DNA from: Chlamydiota bacterium
GTDB taxonomy: Bacteria > Chlamydiota > Chlamydiia > Chlamydiales > JAJFMB01
Direction of reading: 5' to 3'
Assembly (NCBI GenBank): GCA_021772355.1
Contig: JAJFMB010000257.1
Location: 1 to 17,030, forward strand
DNA: 17,030 bases
This document shows positions 14,864-17,030 of the stretch, piece after piece. The position numbers were made by a program, and so were the translations under genes. The notes below the pieces were generated by a model. The model ran no database searches. It saw nothing but the letters and a program-made list of their open reading frames with translations, and was not told where the DNA came from. The number at the start of each line of letters is the position of its first letter. Within the stretch, counting starts at the first letter, position 1.

Positions 14864-15721
14864 TTACGGAGTTATCCGCATTCCTATGTTAAGTTCTTCA
14901 ATGGAACTTGTTAAATATTTTACTGAGATTCCGTCGACTCCAGTTTCTGCATAGGCACGAATGGTATCAAGATTGATGGCAAAAGAGGATTCGACAAAGA
15001 TTTTTTTGTTGGTTTTGCGCACCTTTTTGACGCAGCGGCGAATCTCGTAAGGAGTCATTTTATTTAGCATTACAGCGTCGATGTCTGCCTCTAATGCTTC
15101 GTCAAGAAGGGCGGGGTCTTGAATTTCCACTTCTATAGGAAGGTTTGGGTTTTTGGCTTTGACTTTAGAAACGGCGGTAGTGAGCAAGTGCCGTCTGGAG
15201 CCTCCTATAAATGCCAGGTGGTTGTTTTTGATAATAAAGCGGTCATCTAGGCCTAAACGGTGAACACATCCGCCTCCGACTTGCACAGCATATTTTTCGA
15301 GGGAGCGCAAGCAGGGAGTCGTTTTGCGAGTATCCAGAATTTTGCAGTCTAGCCCTGCGATTTTACGAACATAGGAGTTGGTAGTGGTCGCCACGGAAGA
15401 GGCGTGTTGGATGATGTTTAACGCAACTCTTTCTCCGCTGATAATGCCACGAGCAGGACCGGTGACTTTAGCGATAACGGTTCCTGTTTTTTGATAGGAG
15501 CCCTCCTCAACAAAAAGAGTCACTTCAATACTTGGGTCGATTTTATGATAAATTGTTGAGAGGAAGGAGAGGCCGGCTATAACTCCTGACTGCTTTAAAA
15601 ATAAGCGGCCAGACGTAATGGCGTCTTCCGGGATACAGGACTCGGAGGTGATATCGCCGGAACGTATGTCCTCAGTTATCGCGATATCGATAAGAACATC
15701 AATTTCTTGAGAAAAATCCAT
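14864..15721 (-). CDS. nadC: Nicotinate-nucleotide pyrophosphorylase (quinolinate phosphoribosyltransferase)
   Basis: Makes nicotinate mononucleotide from quinolinate and PRPP in NAD synthesis, as a cytoplasmic dimer. I place the start at ATG 15721 (285 aa, the family size). AAGG lies 8 nt upstream, and the promoter at 15811-15839 would start transcription at about 15804, inside the alternative ATG codon at 15808. Motifs are GDIT (22-25), ERVALNIIQH (97-106), ILDTRKTTP (128-136), LEKYAVQVGGG (141-151), HRLGL (154-158) and KNNH (165-168), and EVEIQ (197-201). The final phosphate-binding motif reads ESSFAI (244-249), where the family normally has ExSGGI, and VKYLTSS replaces VGALTHS. The neighbours do not include nadA or nadB. 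Confidence 0.88.
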   Translation of the reverse strand: MDFSQEIDVLIDIAITEDIRSGDITSESCIPEDAITSGRLFLKQSGVIAGLSFLSTIYHKIDPSIEVTLFVEEGSYQKTGTVIAKVTGPARGIISGERVALNIIQHASSVATTTNSYVRKIAGLDCKILDTRKTTPCLRSLEKYAVQVGGGCVHRLGLDDRFIIKNNHLAFIGGSRRHLLTTAVSKVKAKNPNLPIEVEIQDPALLDEALEADIDAVMLNKMTPYEIRRCVKKVRKTNKKIFVESSFAINLDTIRAYAETGVDGISVKYLTSSIEELNIGMRITP

Positions 15722-15810
15722 CGCCAAAGCCTTATTGCTTATGTTTTGATTTTTAAATGTGGTTGTATCGGTCGTTGAATTCAACTTTTGGACCCTCACT
15801 TTGAGCATGA

Positions 15811-15839
15811 ATTCTAATGCAAAAAAACGTATCCAGCAA
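15811..15839 (-). promoter_or_regulatory. Candidate nadC promoter
   Basis: On the minus strand, TTGCTG (15839-15834, 3 of 6), a 17-nt spacer and TAGAAT (15816-15811, 5 of 6). A run of A/T in the spacer is favourable. It would give a leader of about 80 nt before the ATG at 15721. The rest of the 256-bp region between nadC and the 88-aa gene (15722-15977) shows no other gene I can support. Confidence 0.4.
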
Positions 15840-15977
15840 GAGGAATTTTATAATAATAGCACCTAGTTTGTGATAGTTCCTTTACCCGCATTTTTGATGA
15901 GCCCATGAGCAGTTTCTTTCGGATGAGAGCTCTCTGTATCTTGGTCGCTGAAACTGTAAAAACTTATTAGGATAGTG

Positions 15978-16244
15978 CTATTCGGAAAGAGCAGGATTAA
16001 CTTCTGGAGAGGGCTCCTTATTCGGGGTGGAGATGATGGGGGACTTGATAAAGTTGATGGTTTGTCCTGAGTATTTAAATCGGGATCGGACATTTTCAGG
16101 TGATTTGATGGTTTCTGGGCAGTGAACTTGTACAATCATAAGTTGATAATCAAGGAGATCTTCATCAATTTTATCTCCTCCTTTTAGGATAAAGGCATAA
16201 GGGTGTAGCATTAATTTGATATCTTTACTGGATTTATAGGACAT
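15978..16244 (-). CDS. Hypothetical protein, 88 aa
   Basis: Not recognised. The ATG at 16244 has a perfect AGGAGG SD 7 nt upstream, and a promoter-like element is further upstream, so it is probably translated. It is hydrophilic, with a short hydrophobic part near residues 30-42 (LLDYQLMIVQVHC). The C-terminal third is proline- and serine-rich (SPIISTPNKEPSPEVNPALSE). No signal or known motif. A second minus-strand frame overlaps its 3' end and continues to 15863 (see findings). It lies between rsmI and nadC, with no evident functional link. Confidence 0.6.
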   Translation of the reverse strand: MSYKSSKDIKLMLHPYAFILKGGDKIDEDLLDYQLMIVQVHCPETIKSPENVRSRFKYSGQTINFIKSPIISTPNKEPSPEVNPALSE

Positions 16245-16277
16245 TCAATTGCCTCCTGAAAAGAGATGAGGAAAACT

Positions 16278-16307
16278 AGAATATCCCGATGGGGAAATTG
16301 TTGTAAA
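16278..16307 (-). promoter_or_regulatory. Candidate promoter of the 88-aa gene
   Basis: On the minus strand, TTTACA (16307-16302, 5 of 6), an 18-nt spacer and TATTCT (16283-16278, 4 of 6). Its start would be near 16271, about 26 nt before the ATG. It lies in the AT-rich spacer after rsmI, where no terminator hairpin was seen, so read-through from rsmI is also possible. Confidence 0.45.
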
Positions 16308-16351
16308 CTGCTTTCGAGATAAATGAGAAAAAATTATTAAATTAAAAAATA

Positions 16352-17030
16352 TCACTTATTTTTGAGGACTTCTGCGTAGATAACCCTCTTAGGTTGGCCT
16401 CGAATTTCGGCCACTATTTTGATTGCTTCTTTTTCAGAAATATTAAGAGAATTTTTAATTTGAGAGACGTGTTCTATGATTGAAAGGCTGGTGTCGTGAT
16501 TAGGTTTTCCTTCAATTAAGAGTACAATCTCTCCTTTGACAGTCCGATTTTGATACTGTTCAAGTAAGTATTTTGCAGTTCCTCTTGTGACCTCAGAAAA
16601 TTTTTTGGTAAGTTCGCGTGCGACGGCAACAGTGTGGTCAGGAGCGAGGCAATCGATTTGAGTGAGCGTTTTGATGAGGCGATGGGGTGACTCATATAGA
16701 ATGGTGGTGCCGGAGTAAAGCGTAGCTTCGATTAGAATGCTCTCGCACTGGGAGCTTTTTTTGGGGAGGAAGCCGAGAAACTGAAAACGTTCACTATTGA
16801 GGCCTGATGAGGTGAGTGCGACGAGTGCTGCGCAGGCTCCTGGAAGTGCTTCTATTGCGATTTTTTCAGCATGACACTTGTTAACTAGGCGCATTCCGGG
16901 ATCCGCAATGCCTGGAGTTCCTGCGTCGGAGATAAGGGCGATTTTAGCACCATCCTGGAGTTTTTCGATAACAAAGTCTTCTAGTTTAGCTTCAGTAAAT
17001 TTGTGATAGCTTTTGAGGGGAGTGTCAATT
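16352..17030 (-). CDS. rsmI: 16S rRNA (cytidine-1402-2'-O)-methyltransferase, 5' end outside window
   Basis: SAM-dependent methyltransferase of the tetrapyrrole-methylase fold that modifies C1402 of 16S rRNA. The frame stays open from the window edge, so the visible 226 codons are the 3' part. An internal ATG at 16894 is not the start, because the family motif lies upstream of it. The upstream part encodes TPLKSYHKFTEAK, matching the family's LLSYHxxNE segment. SDAGTPGIADPG (about 16896-16931) follows, the usual SDAGTPxISDPG loop with Ala in place of the usual Ser. Further family segments are LPGACAALVALTSSGL, FLGFLPKK, ILYESPHRL and VARELTKKFSEVTRGT. The C-terminus is complete, ending in a basic tail. 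Only the N-terminal part is missing. Confidence 0.93.
   Translation of the reverse strand, partial: IDTPLKSYHKFTEAKLEDFVIEKLQDGAKIALISDAGTPGIADPGMRLVNKCHAEKIAIEALPGACAALVALTSSGLNSERFQFLGFLPKKSSQCESILIEATLYSGTTILYESPHRLIKTLTQIDCLAPDHTVAVARELTKKFSEVTRGTAKYLLEQYQNRTVKGEIVLLIEGKPNHDTSLSIIEHVSQIKNSLNISEKEAIKIVAEIRGQPKRVIYAEVLKNK

Noticed and set aside
15722..15808. N-terminal extension of NadC from ATG 15808
   Set aside because: The candidate promoter would start transcription at about 15804, inside this codon, and the Ser/Thr/Asn-rich 29-residue extension is not part of the family.
1..17030. tRNA, rRNA, CRISPR array or insertion sequence
   Set aside because: No cloverleaf T-loop pattern, repeat-spacer array, transposase or rRNA-like segment was found; almost all of the window is occupied by the listed genes.

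Overview
The window looks like chromosome from a Chlamydiae-type obligate intracellular bacterium, probably one of the environmental or amoeba-associated families (Waddlia/Parachlamydia/Simkania-like). This is an inference. It rests on a very large leucine-rich-repeat protein carrying an OTU-type deubiquitinase domain (a host-directed effector type), a GroEL paralogue with no groES beside it and no Gly-Met tail, moderate-to-low GC, and a housekeeping set with short operons. The species cannot be named from the sequence. No rRNA, tRNA, CRISPR array, insertion sequence or phage gene was seen.

Layout. (1) 1-2354, plus strand: the 3' part of a 7TM-HD phosphohydrolase (PgpH-like, probably cyclic di-AMP degrading), overlapping a short-chain dehydrogenase by 14 nt. 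(2) 2355-6147, plus strand: an AT-rich island with an unrecognised 157-aa protein and a 994-aa LRR-OTU-LRR protein, the accessory part of the window. (3) 6144-8464, minus strand: a small operon of a 39-aa single-span membrane protein, a YkgJ-type cysteine-cluster protein and a PgcA-type phosphoglucomutase. (4) 8560-9957, plus strand: a sodium:neurotransmitter-symporter family transporter, divergent from operon 3. The two candidate promoters overlap at their -35 boxes. (5) 9954-13006, minus strand: an ABC importer of the iron-siderophore/cobalamin/haem class (binding protein, FecCD permease, ATPase). (6) 13063-14661, minus strand: a GroEL paralogue with a clear intrinsic terminator that sits directly in front of the importer operon. 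(7) 14698-14840: a 143-nt imperfect palindrome filling most of the groEL-nadC spacer. (8) 14864-17030, minus strand: nadC, an 88-aa unknown protein and the 3' part of rsmI.

How the genes work together. The two convergent junctions (6144-6147 and 9954-9957) are built the same way: both stop codons lie inside a single TTAA, with no terminator hairpin between the genes. Several computed start codons were moved inward because an SD sequence, a terminator or a promoter supports a downstream start (phosphoglucomutase, ABC ATPase, binding protein, GroEL, NadC).

The best candidates for new biology are the LRR-OTU-LRR protein, which looks like an internally duplicated LRR scaffold around a protease with a death-fold-like tail, and the long palindrome in front of groEL. 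The 39-aa protein of the phosphoglucomutase operon and the altered phosphate-binding motifs of NadC come next.
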